A DNA stretch of 64,000 nucleotides from Molanna angustata (Eukaryota; Arthropoda; Insecta; Trichoptera; Molannidae): NCBI GenBank assembly GCA_963576475.1, contig OY754964.1:50871892-50935891 (forward strand). The letters are read 5' to 3'. Below the pieces are notes generated by a model. The model did no database searches. It saw nothing but the letters and a program-made list of their open reading frames with translations, and was not told the origin of the DNA. Below, one piece after another: positions 11,583-22,427 of the stretch. Made by a program: the position numbers and the translations under genes. Within the stretch, counting starts at the first letter, position 1. Each line of letters begins with the position of its first letter.

Positions 11583-11765
11583 TAATAATATTAATTATAA
11601 TGAACTCTTCCTTGCACTTTCTTCCAACTAACCTATGTTTCCCGCCCAGAGAATCAATATTTGCGTGAGAAATGAATTTAAATAAATTTCTCCTTTGCTG
11701 GGAATCGAACCCAGGACGCCCGCACAGAAGCCGAACGGCTTACCAACTGTGCCACGGCGGTCGGC
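11583..11765 (-). mobile_element. tRNA-derived SINE (family 2)
   Basis: On the minus strand an A box (TGGCACAGTTGG, 11743-11754) and a perfect B box (GGTTCGATTCC, 11701-11711) lie in a tRNA-like head (about 11697-11765). A body of about 90 bp and a weak (ATT)n tail near 11583 follow. The head does not fold into a full cloverleaf, so I read it as a SINE and not a tRNA gene. Confidence 0.65.
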
Positions 11766-12624
11766 ATATTGAAATTGATGTTAAAAATACACTTATGAAA
11801 TTCAAAATCATATTACACAGGAATGGAGGATAAGAAGTGCGTGACGCTATTGAAAAATTAATAAATCGGAAATATTTTACCGGGTATTTTATTATCTGAC
11901 GGAATGAAGTACGGTGGGAGTGGGGAGTTGAGAAAGTGAAATGTGGCATAAACTCGCATCAAAGAGAAAGAAGAGATCGAACGTCTTCTGTGGAATAATG
12001 GCATTGTGATTCTACCCACGAACGTCTAATCAATATCTCGTGAACGAATCATGGAAGAGATATAATTTAGATTACAAAGAATTCTTTGTCGAATGGAAAT
12101 TATTCAATACCTTTTCTTCGATTCTTTCCCAATAGACAATAAATAATATTGTAAATCTTAATTGCGGTCCCACAGATCTACCCCCACATTCTGCTCATCT
12201 CATCATCCTTACAGAACCAACACAAGTTACTTAGGTATATAAATAAATCATCGTTCAATTTGATTCCCGAAAATGTATCATTTTCACTCAATTAATTTAT
12301 ATCTTCTTCAATATTAAACCAATATCCAATTATGATTTTCATTACTTCCATTGCTTTTTTGTATTTTTTTTTTCAAATTCAATATTTCGTTTCTTTTTAT
12401 TAAGTACTTTAAACGTTGGTACCTCGAACATTTATTATTTCTTATTAATTAAGATACCATTCAACTAGACTAACAAGAAAGATTACATTATTTCGTTGTG
12501 TTTGGATTCAAGAATTTTGATCACAAATTGAACTGTATAAAAATACGAAACGTAATAATCTCTATGTATGTATTTTTCCTACTAAAACAATAACGCTTTT
12601 GCGTAACTCTATCAGACACAAGAC
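11766..12624. other. AT-rich stretch, no gene seen
   Basis: Only short frames. No repeat recognised. Confidence 0.4.
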
Positions 12625-12810
12625 ATCGTGCTATGGGACAAGAAGAGACGGTGCTGGATAGACTATGAGGATAAAATGGACCGTTCCAGAATACCACAAA
12701 TAATAATTGGCCACAATATTACGCCAGGATATCATCTCCCAGCAAGACCGCACAATATATGGAAGAAGGCCAGCTGGTGCTTCACTTAGGAAGAAGACTA
12801 ATAAATTCAT
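12625..12810 (+). pseudogene. Possible RTE-type LINE scrap
   Basis: One frame gives WIDYEDKMDRSRIPQII, which resembles the GHxxRMxxxRxPK segment near the end of LINE reverse transcriptases. What follows is too eroded to confirm. Confidence 0.35.
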
Positions 12811-13440
12811 CTCTTTTATACTCGATTTGTCATAAAACGTGATACGGCTACTGACTATTGCTGTAGTGTGGCAACTTTAACTATCGCGTTATCTGATTTT
12901 GCAACACGGGGAATCCACAAGTAAGAGCTTTTTCATATTGACTGCATTATAAATGAAGAATTATTGAAGATGTCAAAGCCATTAAGCCTTTATTATCGCG
13001 ATAAACATCGTTAAAGCGGTCCCACTAGGTATACGAGTTTAAAGTTATAGAGCGAATAATGTAGTTTCTGCTGGTCACGGCGTGGCGGGCTTGTGGTTGT
13101 TTATTTATGAATATTAGTGAATATTCACAAACAATATGTAGGTACCTACTTGTTCACAGACTAAAGTTGTAAGTTGAATTGTCTCCTAAGTTCCGTTATA
13201 TATTTCTTGGTGTTTCCTTTCTCGATTAGGAAATTACTAATTTAACGTGGAAGTTTCGTATGGTCTTATTATTACAACATTAACAATCTTTTTCACAAAT
13301 TGCGTCAATTTTCCCTTCTACAAAAAACTTTGCTACAAAAGTTCTTTTATCAAATATGTACTGTAGTGATTTTGTTTTTTTTTTTTTCGATGCCAGTTTG
13401 AGGAATCTGAAGAAGCTGTTTTGTACTACCTAAGCCTGGC
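12811..13440. other. AT-rich stretch, no gene seen
   Basis: One TATGTAGGTACCTACTTG motif near 13136 belongs to the GTAGGTACCTAC words scattered through the window. No gene seen. Confidence 0.4.
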
Positions 13441-13865
13441 CGAGAGTATAAGTAGGTACTATGTATAAGCTCAAGATAACACAGAGGGCTATGGAAAGGA
13501 GAATGTTAAACGAGTGTTAAAGGATACGAGAACCAACAGGGGATAAGACAGCAGACCAAGATAACCGATTCAGAGTCACCACTCTGAACTGGAACTGAGC
13601 GGGAGACTTTGCCAGACACATCGATAATGCCCAGAGAGTCCTGGAGTGGCGTCCGAGACGGAAGGAAAATTATGGAACTTACTCAGATATGGTGGTAGGG
13701 AGATTGGATGCGGTGTACCCAGGAATGGGATTAATGGAAAAAAAGGATGCCTTTATCCAACTATGGATGTAGACGGTCTGGTGATGAAGACCGACAGGGT
13801 TTATCTTGAGTGATCGTTCACCTTATGAAGACCTGACACGACGTACGAAGAAGAATAAAAAAGTA
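13441..13865 (+). pseudogene. RTE-type LINE relic, C-terminal 100 codons
   Basis: The block reads KLKITQRAMERRMLN, GDFARHIDNAQRVLEWRPR, GRLDAVYPGMG and DAFIQLW across several stops. In intact relatives this segment is ITQRAMER...GHIARR...RVLEWRP...AY.QQW at the protein end. It ends near GAAGAAGAATAAAAAAG at 13847-13863. Frame disruptions show an old copy. Confidence 0.75.
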
Positions 13866-13869
13866 ATAC

Positions 13870-14112
13870 ACATCCCTCAGTGAGTGCTCTTTTTTTTTCT
13901 TTTCCTTTTACTGGTAGGGTCGGCTCCCTTAATCTTTTGGCGCCAGGGTGATCTTTTCGGTATTAATTGTCGAAGCAGGTAATTGTACTTGGATAGTGGA
14001 AGTCCGTTTCTTTTCCTGCTTTCTTGGAGTGCTAGAGCAGTTTGCACCACATGATATTTTTGTCTTCTCATTACATGTCCATATCATCTGATTCGGCTCT
14101 CTATGGTATGGG
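13870..14112 (-). pseudogene. RTE-type LINE relic
   Basis: The minus frame reads IRWYGHVMRRQKYH, ESRKRNGLP and WRQKIKGADPTSKRK. This fits the RWxGHVxRR...RKRGRP...WR...ADP end of RTE-type proteins. A 64-codon open frame (13877-14071) covers most of it. It lies head-to-head with the + relic just upstream. Confidence 0.6.
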
Positions 14113-14594
14113 GGCTACTGTAAAGATTCCTTTTATTAGCTCATTATGAATATTATTACTATTAAAAAATTCGTTAATCATTCCTCAGTGTATATCCAAA
14201 ATAAATTTTTAATTAATTATTTTAAATGTATGTAGATGAAACCTATTAAAACTAAGTATATGTATAAATGATGAATAAGTAAGTATGTATAATATTTCAC
14301 AATATTATAAAAGGGATCAGATGAATAATATATTTTCTCGTTTGGGAGACAAAAAGAGGAAATATTCATATTTTACTGTGAACCAATTTCCCGCAACGAG
14401 CAAAGATAATAACTCAAGTCGGTAATCAAGATGGGATAAAGTCAGAGCCGACCCGATGTATTCAAGTGCCCAGGGACATCACTAATGTTACACTCACAAC
14501 ATACTATGTACACTAACACCTACATGCAAACACGTTAAATATTCAACGCTTTTCTAATACCTTATACATCTGATAGATGAGATCAAATAGATGA
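14113..14594. other. AT-rich stretch, no gene seen
   Basis: No coding signal. Confidence 0.4.
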
Positions 14595-14750
14595 GTCGAT
14601 GGCAGAGCGGTTAGCGCGCTGGGCTAGTAATCCAGAGGTCGCGAGTTCGAATCCTGCCTCGACCTATTTCGTTCACCTATAGCACAAGCATTTATATGCT
14701 TATTTTAGGGAACGTAGGAAGATGTATATGTACTTGTTTAACAAGGGCAT
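14595..14750 (+). mobile_element. tRNA-Thr-like SINE (family 1), copy 1
   Basis: The head 14595-14664 resembles a tRNA. An acceptor-like GTCGATG faces CTCGAC, the A-box region is TGGCAGAGCGGTTAGCGCG, the anticodon arm CTGGG-CTAGTAA-TCCAG gives anticodon AGT, and the B box is AGTTCGAATCC. The tail TTTCGTTCACCTATA...AACAAGGGCATA (14665-14750) is shared with the copy at 50866. A shared non-tRNA tail identifies a SINE. Confidence 0.8.
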
Positions 14751-14829
14751 ATAACATCTTACGTACTTCAGCAATGAGGTTCACTACCCATTAATGAATG
14801 CAGTGCATTTAAATATTTACAATAACAAA

Positions 14830-15127
14830 AAACAAGTGGGTTGTGGCCAACGCTATACTCCTCACTACCAAATCACGCCACAATGTATTCAAATTTCGTA
14901 TGAAAAATTTTCAGCATTTTCATGAAATGAGTTTATTTACATAAATGCTTTTTTATGAAAACTTGATAATTCTTCAATACCATTATATGAAAGTTATGTG
15001 CCTTTTTAGCAATTTGAAAATAAAAACATCAAATTTTAAGTTTCCTGCGTTTGAGGAAAATTTACGATTATGACAGTTGAAAAAAGTGAAAAGCACTGAT
15101 CAGATATCCTTCAAAATCTAATGCAAA
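14830..15127 (+). repeat. About 300-bp interspersed repeat (second copy)
   Basis: It begins near GTGGGTTGTGGCCAACGCTA and ends near CACTGATCAGATATCC, matching 8566-8867 in order with small indels. It starts about 80 bp after the SINE and stops where a GC-richer block begins. Confidence 0.65.
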
Positions 15128-15488
15128 ATTTGAAAAGAATCGAATAAGGGCGGTGACTCATCAAACGTAGCGATGAGTAAGTCTGCATCATCGGGCGATG
15201 GAAATCGAAGCACTGAAAGTACTGTCCGGTGGTGTACCTGAAATTCGCCAACATGAGTACTAAGGGGTGGATGAGCCCCCCGTGATGATTGGTCGGCACG
15301 ACCCACTCGGCGGTACCCGAGTTGATGACGAGACAGGTGCAGCTGACGCTGCGCCTGGTGTGTAAATAGAAGAACTGAAAATACTACGGGCGTGGCGAAG
15401 GCTCCCTGTGGCAGTCTGTTGTTCGTGGAGCTGCTGGGAGGGTAACCCCTGCTATGATTCGCGGGCCTTCACGAGTGTGGTTGGACTC
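15128..15488. other. GC-rich block next to LINE relic
   Basis: This block is clearly GC-richer than its flanks and contains GGGCTCATCCACCCC on the minus strand. It lies just 3' (minus sense) of the reverse transcriptase relic at 15489-15960 and may be that element's 3' UTR. Two overlapping 62-codon minus frames have no recognisable motif. Confidence 0.35.
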
Positions 15489-15960
15489 TTAGTGGCAGTG
15501 GTATGAAATATGCATGGTGGTAGTTCTTGTTTCGTCCGACGAGCAGCCGCTCCGGGGATGAACAGAACACTTAGTTCTATAACGTTCCCTGTGGAGTGGG
15601 GTAGGTGACTGCGACTTTTCCTCTTCTAACTTCATCTTCCCACCATAGCGTTGGCCTCCCGACCCTCCTTCTTCCACCTGGGTGCCCTTCCAGGATCCTT
15701 TTTGGTGCCCGTGATGACGGCATTCTCTGCACGTGCCCGGCCCGTCTTAGCCTGTTCAGTCTGGCATGTACAGATATTCGGGGTGCCTTGTAGATGTTGT
15801 ACAAATCATCGTTTTAGCGCACTCTCCAGGCTTCGCCATCATTCACGGACACCAGTATTCTACGCAGCACCCTTTTCTCGAAGGTGTCCAGTACCTCTGC
15901 GGACTTTTTTGTCATTGTCCACGCCTCACACCCGTATGTCACAACAGTTTTAAATAAAAG
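15489..15960 (-). pseudogene. LINE reverse transcriptase C-terminus relic
   Basis: The minus strand reads TVVTYGCEAWTMTKKSAEVL, FEKRVLRRILVSVNDGEAW, one stop, then LYNIYKAPRISVHARL, LRRAGHVQRMPSSRAPKRIL and GGRRRVGRPTLWWED. This is the classic YGxExWT...FERKVLRRI...GHVxRM...GRRRxGRPxxRWxD tail. The 5' side is truncated near 15960. Confidence 0.85.
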
Positions 15961-17446
15961 ATACACAGATTACAATAGTACACGTACACATTAACAACAG
16001 ACAAAGTAAACAAATTTATTTTTTGTGCACATACACATCCATTCCATCGAATATTATAATTTATCATACTTAGATGTATGTAGCTGTAACGAGTCTAACT
16101 TTTTAAGATAAACGCATGTGACGTACTTTGTTTTATAAGGCAATGCACCTGTCGCTGGCTGGCTAATAATGTAATGATCACATGTATGTTTAATATTAAT
16201 ATAAAACGATTTTTTTATTCACACTACATATTTTCTTAGGTTTTCATAACAAACACATTATAACAAGATTCAAATGAGTCCTATTATTAATTTCTTCTCT
16301 TGATCCATTTTTTCCTTACATTTCTATGATTTTTTCTTATTATTTATTATTTTTTCACATATTTTTTCCTAGCGTCAATTTTTACATATTTTTTTTATAT
16401 TTGTTATTTATTTATTAATTGATTTAATTGTTTTTTTATAAATTGAATAATTGATTTCCTTTTTTATTATTTAAATTTGAAAATTGTTTGAAAATTGGAA
16501 ATATCGAGAGTCTTCACTGGTCCATATACTGTTAATTCATTTGTGCTTATACTTTGTAGATATGACTGTTTATACTCAATAAAATAAAATAAAAATAAAA
16601 TCTCAGTACTATAATTTTTTTTTCTTAAGTACCGAATTAACTTTTGTAACTTGACACTACTCGGGTCTATTGGTAGATATTGCCTTATGGAAAAAAATCC
16701 ACTTTTCTACACTTGTACATAAATAAAAGAGATAAATTTATAAAGAAGATTATTCTTTTCAATTTAATGCAGATATCTAGTATTTTCCTTTGAGTCAGTA
16801 TATTTCTACTGTACTTAATAATATTATGCAAAAAAATCAGTTAACAAAGGTGGGGAAATTATCCAACATTGCTTGCTTTTTCATCCGGAATGTATATCCT
16901 CGTAAATTTCTATGAATGGTTAAAAGATCTTGTGCAACCAACCAAGGGTAGTCGTTCGTGAATTTTATATTATCTTTTACGTTATTAAACCTAGACAGAC
17001 ATCTTAAATGATGCACACCACTATCTCACTCCCATAAGTCACGGGGAATTTTAATTCAACCACAAAGATGAGCGACCGACTATTGCAAGCAAGAAAACTG
17101 TCTGAAGAACGTATCCATCTTGAAGAGGGTGAAACATCTAGAGGGAAGCAAAGCGATGCACATTTATAGAATTAACATTTTTGTTTTATTTGTATCTGAT
17201 TCCTTCTTCCGCTCTTCTTTATCTTTTTTATTTTATTTTCTTTCAGAATCTGATTTTATTCTATAAAATATATTTGTAAAAAATTTCAATTGTCAGTGAA
17301 ATTACAATTCATTGTTTTTTTTCTAATTAGATTCATTTCAAACCATTATACCTACATCCAAGTATTTTATAACTCTTTTTATTTTATATTATTTCAGAAA
17401 TAGGCAGGATTTTTTTAAAATATATGAATATCTCAGAAATTGTATA
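15961..17446. other. AT-rich stretch with possible retroelement tail
   Basis: No protein is recognisable. CAATAAAATAAAATAAAAAT at about 16577-16602 looks like a retroelement tail but its body is not identified. The rest is long A/T runs. Confidence 0.4.
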
Positions 17447-18115
17447 TTATTTTTTTTTTTTATTATTGAAACCAAACAAAATATAACAATATAGTTACAA
17501 ACAATAAAAATATTACAAAAAAGTACAATTTAAATAAGTTATATGAAACATTTTTTTATAGGATTATTTGGTATATACCACCTCACTAGGCTGAGCCTGT
17601 ACCGAGGTGGCAGATTTTTTTTTTTTTTGCGTTATATCTGACAGAAAAATATTAAACTTGTATTTAACTAAAACTTGTTATAAAATATACCTATTATAAA
17701 AATAAAATATAAACTATTGTAGCTTGATCATGTTTCCGCAGTATATAATGCCCTTGTTTCTAATCCATGTTTCTATTGTTTTCTTGTGTTTCAAATTATT
17801 CATCAACTGTATGTCCGTTATTTCACTTTTTATCTTATTAAAAATTTTTGGAGCTAAATAATAGTAATGTCTTTGTCCGAATGTCGTGTTTGTCTTTGGA
17901 GTCATGAGAAAATTCCTGCGTGTCGTCTCGTAATTGTGTTGCGGTGTAATGTGAATTGTTTTAACTTTATGAAAATGTATAGAAATAATTTTGATATATA
18001 ACTGTGGAATGTTGAAAACTGGAAAATCATTAAATAATTGAACTGTTGGATATGTAAATGGTTTTTTTATTATAACCTTAATTAAAGCTTTTTGTGCTTT
18101 AATAAGAGGATTGTT
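17447..18115 (-). mobile_element. 5'-truncated LINE, reverse transcriptase C-terminus and 3' UTR (family B)
   Basis: On the minus strand a frame runs from about 18115 to a stop near 17714. It reads LIKAQKALIKVI, FNDFPVFNIPQLYI, TPKTNTTFGQRHYYYLAPKI and TIETWIRNKG, typical of the thumb and C-terminus of Jockey-like LINEs. An ATG-based call would see only 63 codons of it. The 3' UTR has a compound hairpin (17578-17610) and a tail complementary to a T run near 17450-17461. Confidence 0.8.
17578..17610 (-). other. Compound hairpin in LINE family B 3' UTR
   Basis: CCACCTC (17578-17584) pairs with GAGGTGG (17604-17610). Inside it AGGCT (17588-17592) pairs with AGCCT (17594-17598). On the minus strand it lies after the stop codon, and a pyrimidine/purine homopolymer follows. 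Confidence 0.65.
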
Positions 18116-18473
18116 TTATTTTAAAAGAAAGATTAAATGAAGCTTAAATGAATTATGAAGCTAAATTTTCGCTGCATTTTTAATGTATATATTACTGCAC
18201 GTCATATTACTCTGTGGAAATTATTAATATTTAATCGGCATTCACAAAATTAAAGGAAGCAATTCAGCTAGTATAAAATATTAGTATCTACCTATATGGG
18301 ATACTTTTTTGTCGAGTACATAATATGTGCACTTCAAACCAATAATAGAGAAAACCCGTGTTATAAATTGAAATAAATAGTGTAAATACTTTTGACAGAT
18401 CACAGTGGAGTATAATATATATACCTACGTTTATTTATATCGGAGAGGATATGTTTTATTTTAAAAGAAAGAT
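18105..18473. repeat. Pair of 29-bp direct repeats, 340 bp apart
   Basis: TGTTTTATTTTAAAAGAAAG plus AT occurs exactly at 18112-18133 and 18452-18473. With AGAGGAT in front, the match extends to 29-30 bp with a one-base indel (18105-18133 and 18444-18473). The 310 bp between has no recognised content. It begins at the 5' truncation point of the LINE family B copy. It could be a long target duplication, a microhomology duplication or a recombination scar. Confidence 0.8.
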
Positions 18474-19217
18474 ACCAAAAATATCGCTATTGACATTTTT
18501 ATTAAAGTGAATGATTCCACCTAATACATAAAATATGATATAACTTTTCCTTTTTGAATGTAGATATGGGTGAGACTGGAATAGGTAGTACCTACTCCAA
18601 TATAAATCTCGCAAAATGTTGAGCGCTAACATCGCGCCCCGTTCTCAGATCATATTTAAGTAAAACGTCGATAAAAGCATTCCAAAGAATATTCCAGTAA
18701 CAAATTTATTGCTCGGCAATATTTAGAAACATGTTTATTTTATTAGAGAACGTTTCTGGAAAAGTATTGAACCATTTTGGAATTTTTTTCTAAGGTATTC
18801 ATGTGCTTGATATTCTAATACTACCTATATTAAAGTTTATTAATAAAGAAAATCCATACAATATTACAAAAATGACGAACATGTATTAATTTTCACAATT
18901 TCTTTAAACTTCATAATATACCATTGATTCCTAACTTTACCTGTTTCGTGGTTAGTTATTTCATATGAGACTACATTCATATTTATATGTATCTATAAAA
19001 ACTAACAAAACATTTGTTACTAAAACACTTGTTTATACAAGCCTTTCATAAAAAATACCTTTTAATTTAGGGGATGTTTTTTTTAGAATTAATAATAATT
19101 GAATCATTTTGAAAAAAAATAACTAATAAAGCTTGAATAAAAATATTGTTTAATTTTTTTGATTATTTTCTGTACATATACTTGTAGAAAGTTAATATGA
19201 ATACCCCAATTATTGAT
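18474..19217. other. AT-rich stretch, no gene seen
   Basis: Nothing recognisable. Confidence 0.4.
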
Positions 19218-19392
19218 ATTTATCTTTTATTTCTAATAAACTAGAAAGCGTATTGCAATATATTTTTTTGAATTAAAGATCATAATAATATCTGGAAAAA
19301 TATTTTATGAAAATTGGCATTTATGCTTCGCGTTTAGTAAAATACCCAAAAAAAATATTTCGCAATGGCGCTGAATGGAAAAGTAATGTTTA
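19218..19392 (+). mobile_element. Half copy of foldback MITE
   Basis: It starts ATTTATCTTTTATTTCTAAT and runs to the core AATGGCGCTGAATGGAAAA, matching the left arm and centre of 40965-41270. The right arm is missing and unrelated sequence starts near 19393. Confidence 0.65.
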
Positions 19393-19962
19393 AAGGGTGT
19401 TTTCAGTCTGGATCTGTGAGACCAGATTATGGCAACTTGTTATTGGGTGCGTGTTAAATTAATATTTGAAATAGTACCTATCTGTTAGTTTCCCGAGAAG
19501 TAATGTAAAATAAAATAAATAAGTAATAAAAAAGTTTATTAGAATTTTTTTTTTATTCACTTTTTATCACACCATATTTATACTAGTTGCATGTAACACA
19601 TGAGATCCAACTGTCGATGATAGTATGTATAGTTGAAGAATAAGTACCAAACTATAAACCCATAAATACAAATTATTTAATATTTTAAGATATTTGGTTT
19701 TCTTTACAACACATGTACCTAGATATGTATGTCAAGATAGGATAGTATGGAGGTCAGTCCTTTGATCCTACCCAGAATATGAAAACAGCATGATGGTATG
19801 TATTGTTGTTTGGAGATTAGTATCAAACAATTAAGTCTTCTTAGATATTGTGTGTAGGCGACTGCCATACAAATTGTATGAATCAATGTCGTCAGTAAAT
19901 TCAATTTTTATAAAAATTGTTAAAAAAAAATTAAGATGTGCTAATACAATGCTAATATTTAA

Positions 19963-20260
19963 TTAGAAAATTAAATTATCTAGTTGGGGTGTTTCGTCTT
20001 TTTTTAGATTCATTATGCCATTAAAAAGGCATAATTGGCGAACGTTGCGCAAGCGCATAAAGTGATCACGTAAACCAGCCGATGACAAGTCGTAAGCCCT
20101 GTAGGTGCCTTGATTTCCCGGTTCTCCTACAGTAAATATTCCAACTTCGTCTCTATTGAGATAATTAAAAATCTCTAAATTTGTCTTTATTAACATCTTA
20201 ATTGAAGAACCATGAAAAATGTTGACCTGACCATACCATCTCACGGATCTTGGCTTGAAA
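19963..20260 (-). other. Unrecognised minus-strand open frame inside copy E2
   Basis: The frame stays open upstream of its first ATG and reads FKPRSVRWYGQVNIFHG, EIFNYLNRDEVGIFTVGEP and LRDHFMRLRNV. It ends at a stop near 19963 inside the Helentron body, so the last 15 codons are chimeric. The composition is protein-like. I do not recognise the family. Copy E3 has a frame reading RFVHRVYIFHGF in the matching place, so part of this may simply be element sequence. Confidence 0.3.
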
Positions 20261-20273
20261 CTTTGTCGATCTG

Positions 20274-20296
20274 TTAAGATTAATAAATTATCTTAA
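20274..20296 (+). other. 3' hairpin of Helentron-like copy E2
   Basis: TTAAGAT pairs with ATCTTAA across a 9-nt loop. The stem sequence differs from copies E1 and E4 but the position is the same. Confidence 0.6.
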
Positions 20297-20312
20297 ACGA
20301 ATCGACAGTTGT

Positions 20313-21300
20313 ATTATCTGACGTCTTAGATTTTTCTTGTAATTATATTATTCATAATTTCAATGGGCTTCATAAAAATGCATTCAGTGATTGACTTATA
20401 AAAAAGACGCATACACTGTGTTATGTAGCGGACAATTTAGTGTTGGTCACAACTCACAGGCCTTTATTCAATGTGTTCCTGTGTATTGCACTGTAAAGAA
20501 GCTACAATATCCTTTAGTGATATTTTTTGCTATTTTTTTGTTTTATTTTGTTTCTTGGACTACTCAAACTTAGCTATTTAAGTCGACAATATTATTTTTG
20601 TTTCGAGCATGTAGTATAGGTACAATATATAAATCAAGTACAAAGTTAAGGTAAGATTTATATCTAATAAATATAAAAGTTGTGAAACATGTTACGAAAA
20701 CGTAAGATTATTTTTAGAGCTTATCGCTTGTATATCCTAATAGGTAGATAGGAAGGAAGGATGTAAGAAGGTGAAAAGGTAGGTATATACACGATGGGTG
20801 AACGTATTGAAATAATGTTAAGAGATTATTAAAGCACTTTGTTTTACTGTGTGATTTTCCCCTCCATTATCCGGATTACCGGATTATCTGAAACACTCTT
20901 TTCCCCTACAGACCGAAATATTGAGCCCCAGAACCCTCCCTCTATGATGGTACGATTATACAAAAAAAATGGTTAACTTTGTTTTAGGTATAGATATACA
21001 TATCTCCCATGATTTGTTTTTGCTTGGTTTTCGTTGTTTTCATTTTTTTTATAAGATAAATTACTATTTAAAACACGTAGGTACATATTTCATAAAATAA
21101 TTCTGGATTATTCCTCTCTGAGACAGTTCTATCCTAAAAAGTCCTTGTTTTCAGAGAATAAGGCTTTCGAGGAGGGATATGTCCTTCGTAACTCGTACGC
21201 AAATTGGTCACTGTATGATATCAATAACTGTTCAGTACTTAATAAATTATAGGCGCTTTAACTTCATTGTTGGTTCAAAAAACTAAAAAGGTAGTCTTGA
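20313..21300. other. AT-rich stretch, no gene seen
   Basis: Short frames only. A CCGGATTACCGGATTATC string near 20870 is a local direct repeat. Confidence 0.4.
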
Positions 21301-21536
21301 TTTGAGCTACGCGTATATCATTGAGCTTTATTCCACTTTATAGACCCATTTGCACTATTACAATCATAATTAGCCACCTCATTACCTCTGTGATCCAGAA
21401 GTGTACAGAAGATCTCAATTTGAGCTACGCGTATGTCATTGAGCTTTATTCCACTTTATAGACCCATTTGCACTATTACAATCATAATTAGCCACCTCAT
21501 TACCTCTGTGATCCAGAAGTGTACAGAAGATCTCAA
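21301..21536. repeat. 118-bp tandem duplication
   Basis: Units 21301-21418 and 21419-21536 are almost identical, with an A/G difference at the TATATCATT/TATGTCATT position. The second unit lies in the 3' part of the minus frame described next. Near-identity means a recent event. Confidence 0.95.
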
Positions 21537-21657
21537 TGTCTTTCTGGTTACATTCTTTTGACAAAGGTCTTGAATACAGTATGGAACCAATAGTCAGATA
21601 CGTGAGTTCAGGAGGAAGATACAGTACGTTAAACCATTTATTTAGTAATTGAATCAC
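21436..21657 (-). pseudogene. Possible RNase H-like relic
   Basis: The 73-codon minus frame contains SRPLSKECNQKDIEIF and LLDHRGNEVANYDCN. The HRGNEVA segment recalls the HxGxxGNExAD box of LINE-encoded RNase H, but the expected WVPG before it is missing. The 118-bp duplication repeats this C-terminal part. The call is tentative. Confidence 0.3.
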
Positions 21658-21704
21658 TTGGAAAATATTATGTATCAGATTAAGTATTGTGTTTCCATCT
21701 ATCT

Positions 21705-21940
21705 ATCCATCATTGGTGCTACAGCACGCCACGGATTCTGCCCCCTCCAGGAATTGCCTCCATACCACTACTTCATTTAGTCAGCACTATTATTCAGACA
21801 TCACACATAACATCGTCCAGCCACCTCAAACTGGCACTAGGTCTGTATCTACTTTGTCATCCTCATACAGATGTCTATCATCTTTTCGGAGTACGGACAT
21901 CATCCATCCTGCAAACGTATCCGAGCAAACTTAGTCACTG
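21705..21940 (-). pseudogene. LINE C-terminus relic
   Basis: Minus-strand fragments read GYVCRMDDVRTPKR, RWLDDVMCDV and WRGQNPWRAVAPM in different frames. This is the GHVxRMxDxRxPK...RWxDDV...WRxxVAP order of a LINE reverse transcriptase tail. Several frame changes show an old copy. Confidence 0.6.
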
Positions 21941-22427
21941 AATTTTTACAAATTGGACTATGAATTAATGTTTTTTTCTTCAATCAAAACATGAATACAG
22001 ATTAGTTTAACATGTGACACTGTAAAAAAATCCGTTCGTCCGTAGAATATTAAAAGTACCTATATATAAATATGTTAAACAGTGTCTGTCTGTGTTTATC
22101 TGATTGAGATTTTATCGTGTGTGGGCAATGGTAGATGGGAGATACGCTGGTAGAATGTGATAATTGTTCCCTTGGGTGACATTTATTCAGTCTCGTAAAC
22201 TTTTATGACAAACCTACCTATCAACGTATGTATAACCTATGGACGAGTAATAGAAAGCCTTCAGACAAATGTATGTACAAAGCAGTGGTCGGCAAAACGA
22301 AGCTCGCGAACCACATGTGTCACAAAATACAACAATCGTTATTAAGTATCGAGTTTGATTTTAGGAAACGTTGTATAGTGAAAGAATACAAAATGTCGAG
22401 GCTTGAGAAATGTTGAGATGATTTGCA
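21941..22427. other. Unannotated stretch
   Basis: No gene or repeat is recognised apart from short random frames. Confidence 0.4.

Larger units (their letters stand above)
19583..20312 (+). mobile_element. Helentron-like element (copy E2) with foreign 3' module
   Basis: It starts CTAGTTGCATGTAACACATG with ATCCAACTGTCGAT at 19605-19618 and ends with hairpin TTAAGAT/ATCTTAA (20274-20296) before ATCGACAGTTG (20301-20311). The first 420 bp match copies E1 and E4, but the 3' half (about 20005-20260) is different. That half carries a minus-strand open frame of 93 codons and the HFMRLRNV module also seen near 940. Confidence 0.7.

Noticed and set aside
14595..14664. Functional tRNA-Thr (AGT) gene
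   Set aside because: The acceptor and T stems contain mismatches, and a shared non-tRNA tail follows in another copy, so it is a SINE head.
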